7,477 nucleotides of DNA from JBOHER01 sp050701115 (GCA_050701115.1 JBOHER010000259.1:1-7477); one strand, 5' to 3'. Shown: positions 1-5,653, counted from the first letter of the stretch. Program-made: numbers and translations. Notes: a model not told the origin generated them from the letters alone.

Positions 1-30
1 ACCATGTCCTGCGCGGCCGGGTGATAGATC

Positions 31-63
31 AACCCGCTGCCTGAGGAGTGGACAGGCTGGGTT
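31..63 (-). terminator. possible hairpin terminator after the M23 gene
   Basis: An imperfect inverted repeat follows the end of the M23 reading frame. The outer arms are aaccc (31-35) and gggtt (59-63), and the inner arms are cctg (40-43) and cagg (53-56), with a short internal bulge. Read on the minus strand it is not followed by a T run, so it would be an actinobacterial-type U-less hairpin. On the plus strand it is followed by only four T in total. It may be chance structure. Confidence 0.25.
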
Positions 64-83
64 TTGATGGTGACGATCCGGCA

Positions 84-458
84 TCAGAGGGAGACGTCGT
101 TGCGTCGCAGCCAGCGCAATGGGTCGATCTTGAACCCGTTCTGATGGACCTCGAAGTGCAGGTGCGGACCGGTGGACTGGCCACGGTTGCCGACGGTGGC
201 TATTCGCTGGCCCGTCCTTACCCGTTGGCCAACGGACACTAGTGTTTCATTGATATGGCCGTATACGGTGATGATTCCGTTGTCGTGGAGCACGCGCACC
301 CATAGTCCGAACCCGCTGGCGGGCCCGGACGAGATCACCCGACCATCCATGACCGAAACGATCGGTGTGCCAATGTTGTTGGCGATGTCGAGTCCGTAGT
401 GGATGGTGCCCCACCGTTGGCCATACGTCGAAGTGATCACGCCCGTGGTCGGAGCCAC
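84..458 (-). CDS. M23 (LytM-type) peptidase catalytic domain, 3' part of a broken gene
   Basis: This frame encodes a compact, complete M23 zinc endopeptidase domain, the fold that cuts peptidoglycan cross-bridges or stem peptides outside the membrane. Numbered from a GTG at 458, the metal ligands are His20 and Asp24 in HYGLD and His101 in HLHFE. The catalytic histidines are His68 (YGH) and His99. The N-terminal YGQRWG and the GTPI, GQRV and GPHLHFE stretches are typical of the family. The GTG is only a formal start: the frame continues upstream as TACPV, a common lead-in to M23 domains, so the true protein began far upstream in the coiled-coil segment. With no signal peptide or export signal of its own, this piece alone would probably stay in the cytoplasm and be inactive on the wall. 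I am confident about the domain and not about a functional product. Confidence 0.75.
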   Translation of the reverse strand: MAPTTGVITSTYGQRWGTIHYGLDIANNIGTPIVSVMDGRVISSGPASGFGLWVRVLHDNGIITVYGHINETLVSVGQRVRTGQRIATVGNRGQSTGPHLHFEVHQNGFKIDPLRWLRRNDVSL

Positions 459-1118
459 CGGGCATGCTGTGCCTCCGCGAACTGCCGCTTCACCGAGTTT
501 TCGCGGACCAGAAGCTCTTCGATACTGCGCCCGGCCGCCGCCTTCGCATCTATCGCTGCGGTATAGGCCGCCCGGGCGGCGGAATCAGCCTCTCCCGCTT
601 GCCTTTCGGCCTCATTCAGGGCCTCTCGAGCGGCCGCGTCGAGGTTGGCTCTCTCGATCCGGGCGCGACGCAGGTTCTCCAGTGCGTCGAACTGATCACC
701 CCCGACTGAGTTGAGCAACTGAGCACGGTCCAGCAGGTTTTCGGGGTCCTCCGCAAACCCTAAGCGGTGATCGAGCCGAGAGTGCTGCCCTGTCTGAAGC
801 TCGCGCGGCGACCAACTTGTCCACCTCTCGCTGAACACGCTCGATGTGTCGTCTCGCCGCATCCACGGCCAAGCGTGCACTACGCACTGCCGCTCGTGCG
901 GCTTCGGCCGCCGCTGTCGCGGACCGCGCACGCTGCCGCGTCACCGTGGCGTGGTTATATGTGGCGGCCAGTTCCACTTGCGCCTCGGTCAGGCCTGCTC
1001 TGGCCCGCGCGACTTGCCTGGCCAGGACGCCCACCCGCTTCCCCGCCTGTTGGACGGCACCGAGGCACGGGAGGCCACCGGGCGTTCGTGCTCGCGGGTC
1101 GTCCCGGCCGGCTGGCAA
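84..1118 (-). pseudogene. frameshifted coiled-coil M23 peptidoglycan endopeptidase
   Basis: The full remnant reads right to left as an alanine-rich coiled coil followed by the M23 domain, the layout of secreted RipA-like and EnvC-like wall hydrolases. The coil runs in one frame from about 1058 to 803 (LARQVARARAGL through REVDKLVAA). It continues in a second frame at about 801-763 (RASFRQGSTLGSITA, ending in a TAG at 762-760), then in a third at about 763-467 (LGFAEDPENLLDRAQLL through RQFAEAQ). It returns to the first frame for the catalytic domain. Each change is what one missing base would give. No hydrophobic signal peptide can be found between 1058 and the end of the M56 gene at 1150, and the residues encoded from 1118 to 1058 do not look coil-like, so the 5' end also seems lost. 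The neighbouring blaI, M56 and cyclase frames are intact. Decay is the simplest reading; clustered sequencing errors are the alternative. Confidence 0.7.
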
Positions 1119-1149
1119 ATCCAGGGCACGGCGGTGCTTGAGGTTGGCG

Positions 1150-2103
1150 CTACACGACGACCGGGCAGGCTACGACGGCCACGGCGAGCAGGAGCAACGC
1201 ACCGGTGAGGAAGGGAAGCGTCGCGGCGCCAAGACCGGCGATGCCGCAAGATAGTGCCCGCCGGCCGGGACGCAGGGGCTGGGTGCCGAGACTCAAGCGT
1301 TCCAGGCGAAGGTCAACCGCATCTCTCGCCATCGCCAACGCTCCCTGGGGGGTGCCGTCGCCGGTCACGCACAGGAGAGCGGAGCGTACGGCCCCGTTGC
1401 CATGCTTCCGTGCCGCCTCGACATCGGCCGCGAGCTCCACGAGTTCTCGCAAGGCGTCTGGAGCCTTCCGGAACAACGGCACAAACGGTAGCGACTTGCC
1501 GAGCGCATCGACGATCGCGACCAGCAGGTGGTGACGACCGCGTAGGTGGGCCTGTTCGTGGGCGAGCACGGCAGCCACAGCATCGCGGCTCAGGTGTTGG
1601 TGGAGACCCTCAGTGGCGACCACCACACCTGGTCGGCCGGCGATGCTGAACGCGAGGGGACGATCGTGTGCCAGCCAGAGCGTGTTCGGCGAGTCGGCGT
1701 CGGTCCGCGCTGCCAGCTTGAGCACGGCGACCTGATCGCGGCGGGTACGCACTCGCTGGTGAAACTCGCGCACGCCCACAACAGTGAACCGAACCACTCC
1801 GGCGGACAGGAGGCCAAGACCGAAGACGGCACCGAATTCTTCGGCCCCGGGCAGTGAGCCATGCTGCAGAGCGATCCAACATTGGTGCAGTGCCGCAGCC
1901 AGCCCGCCGGACGTCCCGTGATCAGGTACTAGCAGTAGCGCGACGCCCACTGCTCCAGCGAGCAGAAACCCAGCAATGGAAAGCAGCCAGGAGACGATCA
2001 GCGGGGCTGGATCCACGCGATGCAGGTCTATGCGACCCAACTGGTGGGGCACCAGCCATCCCGCGACCAGCGCGCCCATGAGTAGTGCCAGAGCCGTCGT
2101 CAT
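1150..2103 (-). CDS. M56 family membrane metallopeptidase (BlaR1/MecR1-like, no sensor domain)
   Basis: This 317-residue integral membrane zinc protease is the partner of BlaI-type repressors. In the family, a signal activates the protease and leads to repressor removal. The zinc motif HEQAH is at residues 182-186 inside VLAHEQAHLRGRHH, with a likely third ligand Glu223 in ELVELAAD. Hydrophobic segments lie near residues 3-20, 34-60, 90-112 and 287-315. There is no C-terminal penicillin-binding sensor domain as in staphylococcal BlaR1, so the stimulus is not obvious; the short form is normal for actinobacteria. The ATG at 2103 overlaps the stop of the upstream blaI-like gene by four bases (ATGA), implying translational coupling and one transcript. 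The gene ends in a hydrophobic tail with ACP near the C-terminus, as many actinobacterial M56 proteins do, and I take it as complete. Confidence 0.9.
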   Translation of the reverse strand: MTTALALLMGALVAGWLVPHQLGRIDLHRVDPAPLIVSWLLSIAGFLLAGAVGVALLLVPDHGTSGGLAAALHQCWIALQHGSLPGAEEFGAVFGLGLLSAGVVRFTVVGVREFHQRVRTRRDQVAVLKLAARTDADSPNTLWLAHDRPLAFSIAGRPGVVVATEGLHQHLSRDAVAAVLAHEQAHLRGRHHLLVAIVDALGKSLPFVPLFRKAPDALRELVELAADVEAARKHGNGAVRSALLCVTGDGTPQGALAMARDAVDLRLERLSLGTQPLRPGRRALSCGIAGLGAATLPFLTGALLLLAVAVVACPVVV

Positions 2104-2462
2104 CGGCGGCGGGACTTGCGTTTCAGGCCATCGCGCAGGATGGCTGTCTCCTCGTCCGAGGCCGACTTGGCGAAATGCAGCAGGGTCAGCTCGGGGTTCC
2201 CTGACGCTTGCAGCACGTCACGCAGCGCTCGAGTTGCGGCATCTTCTCGGCACAGCGCGGGCTCGTACAGGTACGCCTTGCCCACCAACTCGCGGTTGAC
2301 CCAGCCTTTGCGGTGCAAGTTGTCCAGTACGGTCATCACAGTCGTATAGGCCAGCCTTTTCTTGGACGACAGCCGTCCGAGGACGTCGCGAACCTTGGCA
2401 GGCTCCGCGGCATCCCACAGCTCTTGCATCACCGCGGATTCGAGTTCGCCCAGACCGAACAT
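2100..2462 (-). CDS. BlaI/MecI/CopY family transcriptional repressor
   Basis: A 120-residue winged-helix repressor. The N-terminal half carries the recognisable BlaI pattern: LGELESAVMQELWD at residues 4-17, and the recognition helix AYTTVMTVLDNLHRKGWV at about 38-55, followed by the wing (residues 56-67) ending in AYLYEP. The C-terminal half (about 72-110) is the helical dimerisation region that M56 proteases act on in known systems. The ATG at 2462 is supported by a good ribosome binding site, AGGGAAGG on the minus strand (2474-2467), four bases away. It is the first gene of the minus-strand unit and is coupled to the M56 protease. A long palindrome just upstream suggests autoregulation. 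Family assignment is firm; the target genes beyond its own operon cannot be told from the window. Confidence 0.93.
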   Translation of the reverse strand: MFGLGELESAVMQELWDAAEPAKVRDVLGRLSSKKRLAYTTVMTVLDNLHRKGWVNRELVGKAYLYEPALCREDAATRALRDVLQASGNPELTLLHFAKSASDEETAILRDGLKRKSRRR

Positions 2463-2481
2463 GGCACCTTCCCTTTGCAGA

Positions 2482-2507
2482 GGTCCACTACCAGTGGTAG
2501 TAGGACC
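2482..2507. promoter_or_regulatory. predicted BlaI operator palindrome
   Basis: A near-perfect dyad centred on G2494. The inner arms actacca (2487-2493) and tggtagt (2495-2501) are exact reverse complements. The outer arms ggtcc (2482-2486) and ggacc (2503-2507) also match, offset by one extra A at 2502. BlaI-family operators are dyads containing TAC...GTA half-sites, and this one lies 20 bases before the repressor start. The sequence is seen; its use by this repressor is inferred. Confidence 0.7.
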
Positions 2508-2513
2508 AGTCGG

Positions 2514-2519
2514 ATTTTA
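2514..2519 (-). promoter_or_regulatory. candidate -10 element for the blaI-M56 transcript
   Basis: On the minus strand the bases read TAAAAT, a strong -10 match in otherwise GC-rich DNA. A transcription start about seven bases on would fall at or beside the right edge of the operator palindrome, a natural place for a repressor to block initiation. No convincing -35 is visible (the spacing-appropriate bases read agccaa). Confidence 0.4.
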
Positions 2520-2522
2520 TCA

Positions 2523-2648
2523 GGGAACGTCGGTTCTTGGCTGCCGGCCGGCCTCGCCGGACGCTGGCTGCCCGCTGCGGTCATCGTGGTCATCGCTTTC
2601 GTGGCTGCAGCCCTGGGGCTACTGGTCTCGTCAACGGATGACTCGTAG
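2523..2648 (+). other. orphan transmembrane-helix-coding stretch, possible small protein or gene remnant
   Basis: Between the divergent blaI and cyclase genes, one plus-strand frame reads a clean membrane helix, RWLPAAVIVVIAFVAAALG, followed by LLVSSTDDS and a TAG at 2646-2648. It looks like the N-terminal anchor of an exported protein, but it stops directly after the helix. No ATG or GTG start with a ribosome binding site precedes the helix in this frame. The open frame upstream runs through the operator and antisense to blaI, so it is not coding there. It could be a remnant of a lost gene or chance: GC-rich sequence with T in second codon positions readily gives hydrophobic stretches. Confidence 0.2.
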
Positions 2649-2653
2649 CGAGG

Positions 2654-2681
2654 ATCAGCCGCTGATGTGGCCCGGTAGTGT
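2654..2681 (+). promoter_or_regulatory. candidate promoter and dyad for the cyclase gene (leaderless)
   Basis: TAGTGT at 2676-2681 fits the loose actinobacterial -10 pattern (TAnnnT). It ends six bases before the ATG at 2688, so transcription would begin at or next to the start codon. No good Shine-Dalgarno sequence is present, which agrees with a leaderless message. Just upstream, atcagc (2654-2659) and gctgat (2661-2666) form an exact dyad around C2660, covering the -35 area. MerR proteins bind dyads close to or between promoter elements, so self-control by the N-terminal domain of the cyclase is conceivable. Six-base arms can arise by chance. Confidence 0.35.
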
Positions 2682-2687
2682 GTTCCC

Positions 2688-4046
2688 ATGCCGGAGCCCT
2701 GGCGCCTCGACAAGCTCGCAGCGGTGTCGCGCATACCGGAACACCGCGTGGTCCGGTATGCGGAAATGGGACTGCTGCTCCGGCGCCCGGATGGTCATTT
2801 CGAGGCGGACTCGCTGCATCGGATCCGCCTCATTCAGTTCGCTCGCAACCGCGGTATCGGTGACGATCAGCTTGCTGCCGCCACGGCGAGCCAAGGCGAC
2901 CTCCTCGGGATCTTCGAGGATCTCCCGCCTGCGGATGATGAGCCCTACAGCCTCACGGAAGTGGCCGACGAAGTCGGCATCGACGAGGATCTGCGCCAGG
3001 AGCTGCGGGAGTTCCTCAACTGGGACGACGTCGGCAATGAGCAGGATGTTGCCGCGCTACGGGTGCTCGCCCGGGCGCTGACGCTCGGCTTGCCCCGGGA
3101 CGCACTGCTGCAGCTGATCCGTGTCTTCGCCGACGCGATGGACAGGCTGGCGGAGGCCGAGACCCGCATCTTCCACGACTACGTCCATGAACGGTTTCGT
3201 GCCCAAGGTATGTCGGGCCGCGAGTTGTTGCAGGCCACTCAGAGCGTCGGTAAGCCGATGCTGGAACTCGTCGAGCCCGCCGTGCAGTACTTCCACCATC
3301 GCGCATGGCGCCAGGCAAACCGTGAGGATCTACTCCGTCATCTCGCCGAGGAGGGCACTGCGCCGTCGGCAACGGTCGGCGAGACCAATGCCACGGTCAT
3401 GTTCATCGACCTGGTGAGCTTCACACCGCTCACGGTGGCCATGGGCGACCTGGCGGCCGCCGATGTGCTGCGCCGGTTCGGCGCGCTGGTTCGCGGCACG
3501 GCGGGCGAGCAGGGCGGGCGGGTCATCAAGCAGATCGGTGATGCGTTCATGCTGGTCTTCCCGGCGCCGACGGATGCGATCACGTTCGGACTCGCGATCG
3601 AGGAGCTTGCCGAAGCCGAGCCGCAGTTCCCGGCGCTGCACATCGGCGCGCACCACGGCCCGGTGCTCTACCGGGAGGGCGACTACGTCGGTGGCGGTGT
3701 CAATCTGGCCGCACGGGTCACGTCGGCGAGCGCCGCTGGGGAGTTCCTGGTCACCGAGGAACTCCGCGAGACGACCAAGGAACACGTGGACGCCGACTTC
3801 GTGCCTCTTTCGCCGCGACGGCTTAAGGGCCTCCCGGACCCGATCCGTCTCGTCAGGGTGCGGCGGCGGAGCATCCAACGCGTGGAGCGCAAAACCGACC
3901 CGGTCTGCGGCATGCTCCTGCAGCCCGGCGACGTGCATGCCCGAACTACCTGGCGGGGGAACAACTTCGCGTTCTGTTCAGCTGAGTGCGAGCGCATCTT
4001 CGCTGATAATCCCGCGCGCTACGGCGGCCACGATGGCACTCGGTAG
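2688..4046 (+). CDS. adenylate cyclase fusion: MerR-like HTH, regulatory domain, class III cyclase, YHS
   Basis: Predicted soluble 452-residue enzyme making cAMP from ATP. Residues about 8-65 resemble a MerR-type winged helix (RVVRYAEMGLL, then RIRLIQFARNRGIGDDQL). About 90-220 is a helical region like the regulatory domain of mycobacterial cyclases such as Rv1264 (LTLGLPRDALLQLIRVFADA; AVQYFHHRAWRQANREDLL). The catalytic domain spans about 234-390 and has every canonical residue: metal-binding Asp241 (FIDLVSFT) and Asp285, adenine-selecting Lys281 and Asp332, and transition-state Asn339 and Arg343. Their internal spacing (K+4=D; D+7=N; N+4=R) equals that of Rv1625c, which supports ATP over GTP and activity as a homodimer. 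Residues 403-446 are a YHS domain (DPVCGM, FCSAEC, NPARY) with Cys407, Cys430 and Cys434 as likely metal ligands. The start is fixed by an in-frame TAG at 2676. The gene converges on the tetR gene. Domain calls are firm except the regulatory region, which is by resemblance. Confidence 0.92.
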   Translation: MPEPWRLDKLAAVSRIPEHRVVRYAEMGLLLRRPDGHFEADSLHRIRLIQFARNRGIGDDQLAAATASQGDLLGIFEDLPPADDEPYSLTEVADEVGIDEDLRQELREFLNWDDVGNEQDVAALRVLARALTLGLPRDALLQLIRVFADAMDRLAEAETRIFHDYVHERFRAQGMSGRELLQATQSVGKPMLELVEPAVQYFHHRAWRQANREDLLRHLAEEGTAPSATVGETNATVMFIDLVSFTPLTVAMGDLAAADVLRRFGALVRGTAGEQGGRVIKQIGDAFMLVFPAPTDAITFGLAIEELAEAEPQFPALHIGAHHGPVLYREGDYVGGGVNLAARVTSASAAGEFLVTEELRETTKEHVDADFVPLSPRRLKGLPDPIRLVRVRRRSIQRVERKTDPVCGMLLQPGDVHARTTWRGNNFAFCSAECERIFADNPARYGGHDGTR

Positions 4047-4118
4047 CCGATTACTACAACACCGTCGCGGTTCGCCCCGGCGCACGGCGAGTCTGCCCAT
4101 GGCGTCGACCCCAGCGCA

Positions 4119-4700
4119 TCAGATCGCGTCAGTCCCCGGGCGCAACCCGGCCAGAGTGACCGTGACGAGCCGGCGGACCGCGGCCGTGGTCGGCAGGCTA
4201 CTCGCTGCGGTGAGGGCGTGGAGGCAGAAGCTCGCAAGCTCGTCAGGCGCGACATCATCCCGGATTTCGCCGGTCTGTGCGCTCTCGGTCAGCAGGTCTT
4301 GGATCATGTCGCGGAGGTGCTGCTGTGCTCGCGTGACCTGCTGGTCTCGATGGAGGAACGCAGCGAGTTCGCTGTCGTGGTGCCTGCGAGACTCGTGGCA
4401 GATGAGGGCGTAGGCCTCCAGCACGGCTTCTAGCCTCTCGCCGGCCTGGTCCCGGACTTCGGCGAGATAGTCGAGGTGGCCGGTGATCTGACGTTCGTGC
4501 CAGGCGAGCAGGATCGCTTCGACGTCCGGGAAGTACTTGTATAGCGTCGCACGTCCGATGCCGGTCTTCTCGGCGATCTGCGACATCGTCACCGCCCGCA
4601 GCCCGCGCTCGGCCACCAGCGTCGCTGTGGTGTCCAGGGTCGCGTCGCGCACCGCGTTGCGGTGCGCCTCGATCGTCTTGTTCCACAGCTTCGGCACCAC
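4119..4700 (-). CDS. TetR/AcrR family transcriptional regulator
   Basis: A 193-residue one-component repressor. The DNA-binding domain is at residues about 17-63, with the typical AVTMSQIAEKTGIGRATLYKYFPDVEAILLAW (in pieces: TMSQIAEKTGIG, then RATLYKYFPD). The all-helical remainder (about 75-190) is the ligand and dimerisation part and gives no clue to the ligand. Two consecutive GTG codons, at 4700 and 4697, can start the frame. A TATACT -10 box ends at 4704 and no ribosome binding site is seen, so a leaderless message beginning at one of these GTG codons is likely, with 4697 giving the better spacing. The gene is divergent from the membrane-protein cluster that begins at 4821, and inverted repeats fill the region between them, the usual sign that the regulator controls that cluster and itself. 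Family certain, ligand unknown. Confidence 0.92.
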   Translation of the reverse strand: MVPKLWNKTIEAHRNAVRDATLDTTATLVAERGLRAVTMSQIAEKTGIGRATLYKYFPDVEAILLAWHERQITGHLDYLAEVRDQAGERLEAVLEAYALICHESRRHHDSELAAFLHRDQQVTRAQQHLRDMIQDLLTESAQTGEIRDDVAPDELASFCLHALTAASSLPTTAAVRRLVTVTLAGLRPGTDAI

Positions 4701-4703
4701 CGC

Positions 4704-4709
4704 AGTATA
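4704..4709 (-). promoter_or_regulatory. candidate -10 element of the tetR gene (leaderless)
   Basis: The minus strand reads TATACT (five of six consensus bases). The usual 6-7 base distance to the transcription start falls on the GTG pair at 4700/4697. The spacing-appropriate -35 is poor (gatgtc, 4732-4727), but it lies inside the operator dyads, so repressor binding would cover this promoter. Confidence 0.45.
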
Positions 4710-4715
4710 CGTGAC

Positions 4716-4760
4716 GTCGATGTCGAGACATCAGGATTCGACATCGACACACTGTCTCGA
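4716..4760. promoter_or_regulatory. compound TetR operator in the divergent promoter region
   Basis: Three exact inverted repeats interlock here. gtcgatgtcga (4716-4726) pairs with tcgacatcgac (4738-4748), 11-base arms with an 11-base gap. gatgtc (4719-4724) pairs with gacatc (4727-4732) around GA. tcgagaca (4723-4730) pairs with tgtctcga (4753-4760). The recurring unit TGTCTCGAYA occurs as TGTCTCGACA on the minus strand (4730-4721) and TGTCTCGATA on the plus strand (4753-4762). TetR proteins bind such short palindromes between divergent genes. Presence is seen directly; binding by this regulator is inferred. Confidence 0.65.
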
Positions 4761-4766
4761 TAAACT
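4738..4766 (+). promoter_or_regulatory. candidate promoter of the membrane-protein cluster
   Basis: TCGACA (4738-4743, five of six -35 bases) and TAAACT (4761-4766, four of six -10 bases) are separated by 17 bases. Both elements overlap arms of the inverted repeats, so repressor occupancy would exclude RNA polymerase. The start would leave a leader of about 48 bases, containing the strong ribosome binding site before 4821. Confidence 0.45.
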
Positions 4767-4820
4767 GGCGCCTCATGGATTGATGACCTGACAAATCATG
4801 CGCGAGGAGAGGAGGCGTAC

Positions 4821-5120
4821 ATGGCTGACGTGCCTCGTGATCCCGACATCGGCGGGGGACGGGACGGCAGGTCGATCACTGGCACACCGCGCTGGGTGAA
4901 GGTGTTCGGGATCATCGTGGCCGTGCTGGTCCTGCTGTTTGTCGTCTTACTCCTCTCCGGCGGTGGTCCACCTGGTGGCCACGGCCCTGGCCGCCACACA
5001 CCATCCGGTGATTCTGGGGACGACACGCCGCCCTCTCGCGTCGTCGCAGGACCCCACGCGAAGCTCGGCGGGGACTTTGGTGGACACGCACCGCCCCGGG
5101 GTGGTCAACGATGGCCATGA
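4821..5120 (+). CDS. small one-helix membrane protein with Gly/His/Pro-rich tail
   Basis: A 99-residue protein of unknown function. Residues 1-25 are polar with GTPRWVKVFG leading into one hydrophobic helix (about 27-46). A flexible tail rich in Gly, His and Pro follows, including GPGRHTPSGD (55-64) and DDTPPS. From memory, small actinobacterial and chloroflexal proteins share the PRWVKVFGII helix and the GPGRHTPSGD tail and often sit next to a DUF2269-like protein, as here. The ATG has an exceptionally strong ribosome binding site, aggagaggagg (4805-4815), five bases upstream. It is the first gene after the divergent promoter and overlaps the next gene by ten bases. The histidines could bind metal, but nothing shows this. 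The tail beyond residue 72 seems longer than in homologs I recall, so a small 3' extension is possible. Confidence 0.8.
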   Translation: MADVPRDPDIGGGRDGRSITGTPRWVKVFGIIVAVLVLLFVVLLLSGGGPPGGHGPGRHTPSGDSGDDTPPSRVVAGPHAKLGGDFGGHAPPRGGQRWP

Positions 5121-5653
5121 CACCCCGCCTCCGCACGCTCGCGCTCACCGTGCACGTCACATCCTCGGTAGGCTGGCTCGGCGCGATCATTGCCTTCCTC
5201 GCTCTCGCCATCGTCGGCTGGTCCAGCCAGGATGCTCAGACGGCGCGTGCCGTCTATCTCGCGGCGGAGCCACTCACCTGGTTCGTCATCGTCCCGTTGG
5301 CCTTCGCTTCGCTGCTCACCGGGCTCGTTTCGTCACTAGGCACCGCATGGGGTCTGTTCCGGCACTATTGGGTCCTTTTCAAACTCCTGATCAACATCCT
5401 TGCCACCGGTATCTTGCTGATGTACACACAGACCGTAAGCTACTTCGCAGGCGTAGCAGCGGAATCCGGTGCCGATATCGGCGAGCTGCGGTCTCCAACG
5501 TTCGTGCTCCACGCCGCGCTCGCCCTGCTGGTGTTGCTCGTGGCCACGGTGCTGGCGGTGTACAAGCCGCGGGGCATGACCCGGTACGGTCAGCGTAAGC
5601 AGCACGAGCTGCGTCACAAGCAGCACGAGCAGCCTACGGCGCTCGTGCCGTAG
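5111..5653 (+). CDS. four-helix membrane protein, DUF2269-like
   Basis: A 180-residue integral membrane protein with helices near residues 10-36, 55-78, 86-108 and 130-151. The first helix has LTVHVTSSVGWLGAI; a histidine and WLG in helix 1 recall the DUF2269/CopD group of small membrane proteins, and GLFRHYWVLFKLLI (81-94) is a conserved-looking loop and helix. It ends in a basic cytoplasmic tail with a duplicated KQHE unit. Two starts are possible: ATG 5111, with ggggtgg (5098-5104) upstream, and ATG 5117, which forms an ATGA overlap with the stop of the preceding gene. Either way the two genes are translationally coupled. Function is unknown; a role with a redox cofactor or metal is possible from the helix 1 histidine, but that is conjecture. 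Confidence 0.8.
   Translation: MAMTPRLRTLALTVHVTSSVGWLGAIIAFLALAIVGWSSQDAQTARAVYLAAEPLTWFVIVPLAFASLLTGLVSSLGTAWGLFRHYWVLFKLLINILATGILLMYTQTVSYFAGVAAESGADIGELRSPTFVLHAALALLVLLVATVLAVYKPRGMTRYGQRKQHELRHKQHEQPTALVP
5597..5630 (+). repeat. 13-base direct repeat encoding a duplicated KQHE tail unit
   Basis: aagcagcacgagc occurs at 5597-5609 and again at 5618-5630, a 21-base (seven-codon) period inside the 3' end of the four-helix protein gene. It encodes RKQHELRHKQHEQ, so the repeat keeps the frame and adds basic and histidine residues to the tail. A recent in-frame duplication is the likely origin. Confidence 0.6.

Noticed and set aside
437..1118. Programmed frameshifting as an explanation for the split M23 gene
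   Set aside because: Three separate shifts, no slippery heptamers at the junctions and a missing signal peptide make recoding far less likely than gene decay or sequencing error.
1150..2103. BlaR1-type beta-lactam sensor
   Set aside because: The protein ends soon after the last membrane helix and has no penicillin-binding SxxK domain, so beta-lactam sensing cannot be claimed.
2429..2734. Minus-strand open frame of 101 codons between blaI and the cyclase
   Set aside because: It overlaps the starts of both neighbours and the operator palindrome, has no recognisable domain and no ribosome binding site. It is a by-product of high GC content.
3330..3938. Minus-strand open frame of 202 codons
   Set aside because: It lies entirely antisense to the catalytic domain of the cyclase, whose frame has full motif support. 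Its composition (Arg, His and Asp runs) is typical of an antisense shadow.
4047..4118. Convergent gap between the cyclase and tetR, searched for a bidirectional terminator
   Set aside because: No stable GC-rich hairpin with a T run is evident in either direction. Nothing else is seen in these 72 bases.
3463..4413. Plus-strand open frame of 316 codons
   Set aside because: Arg/Ser-rich translation running across the cyclase 3' end and antisense through tetR, with no domain. It is a shadow of two well-supported genes.
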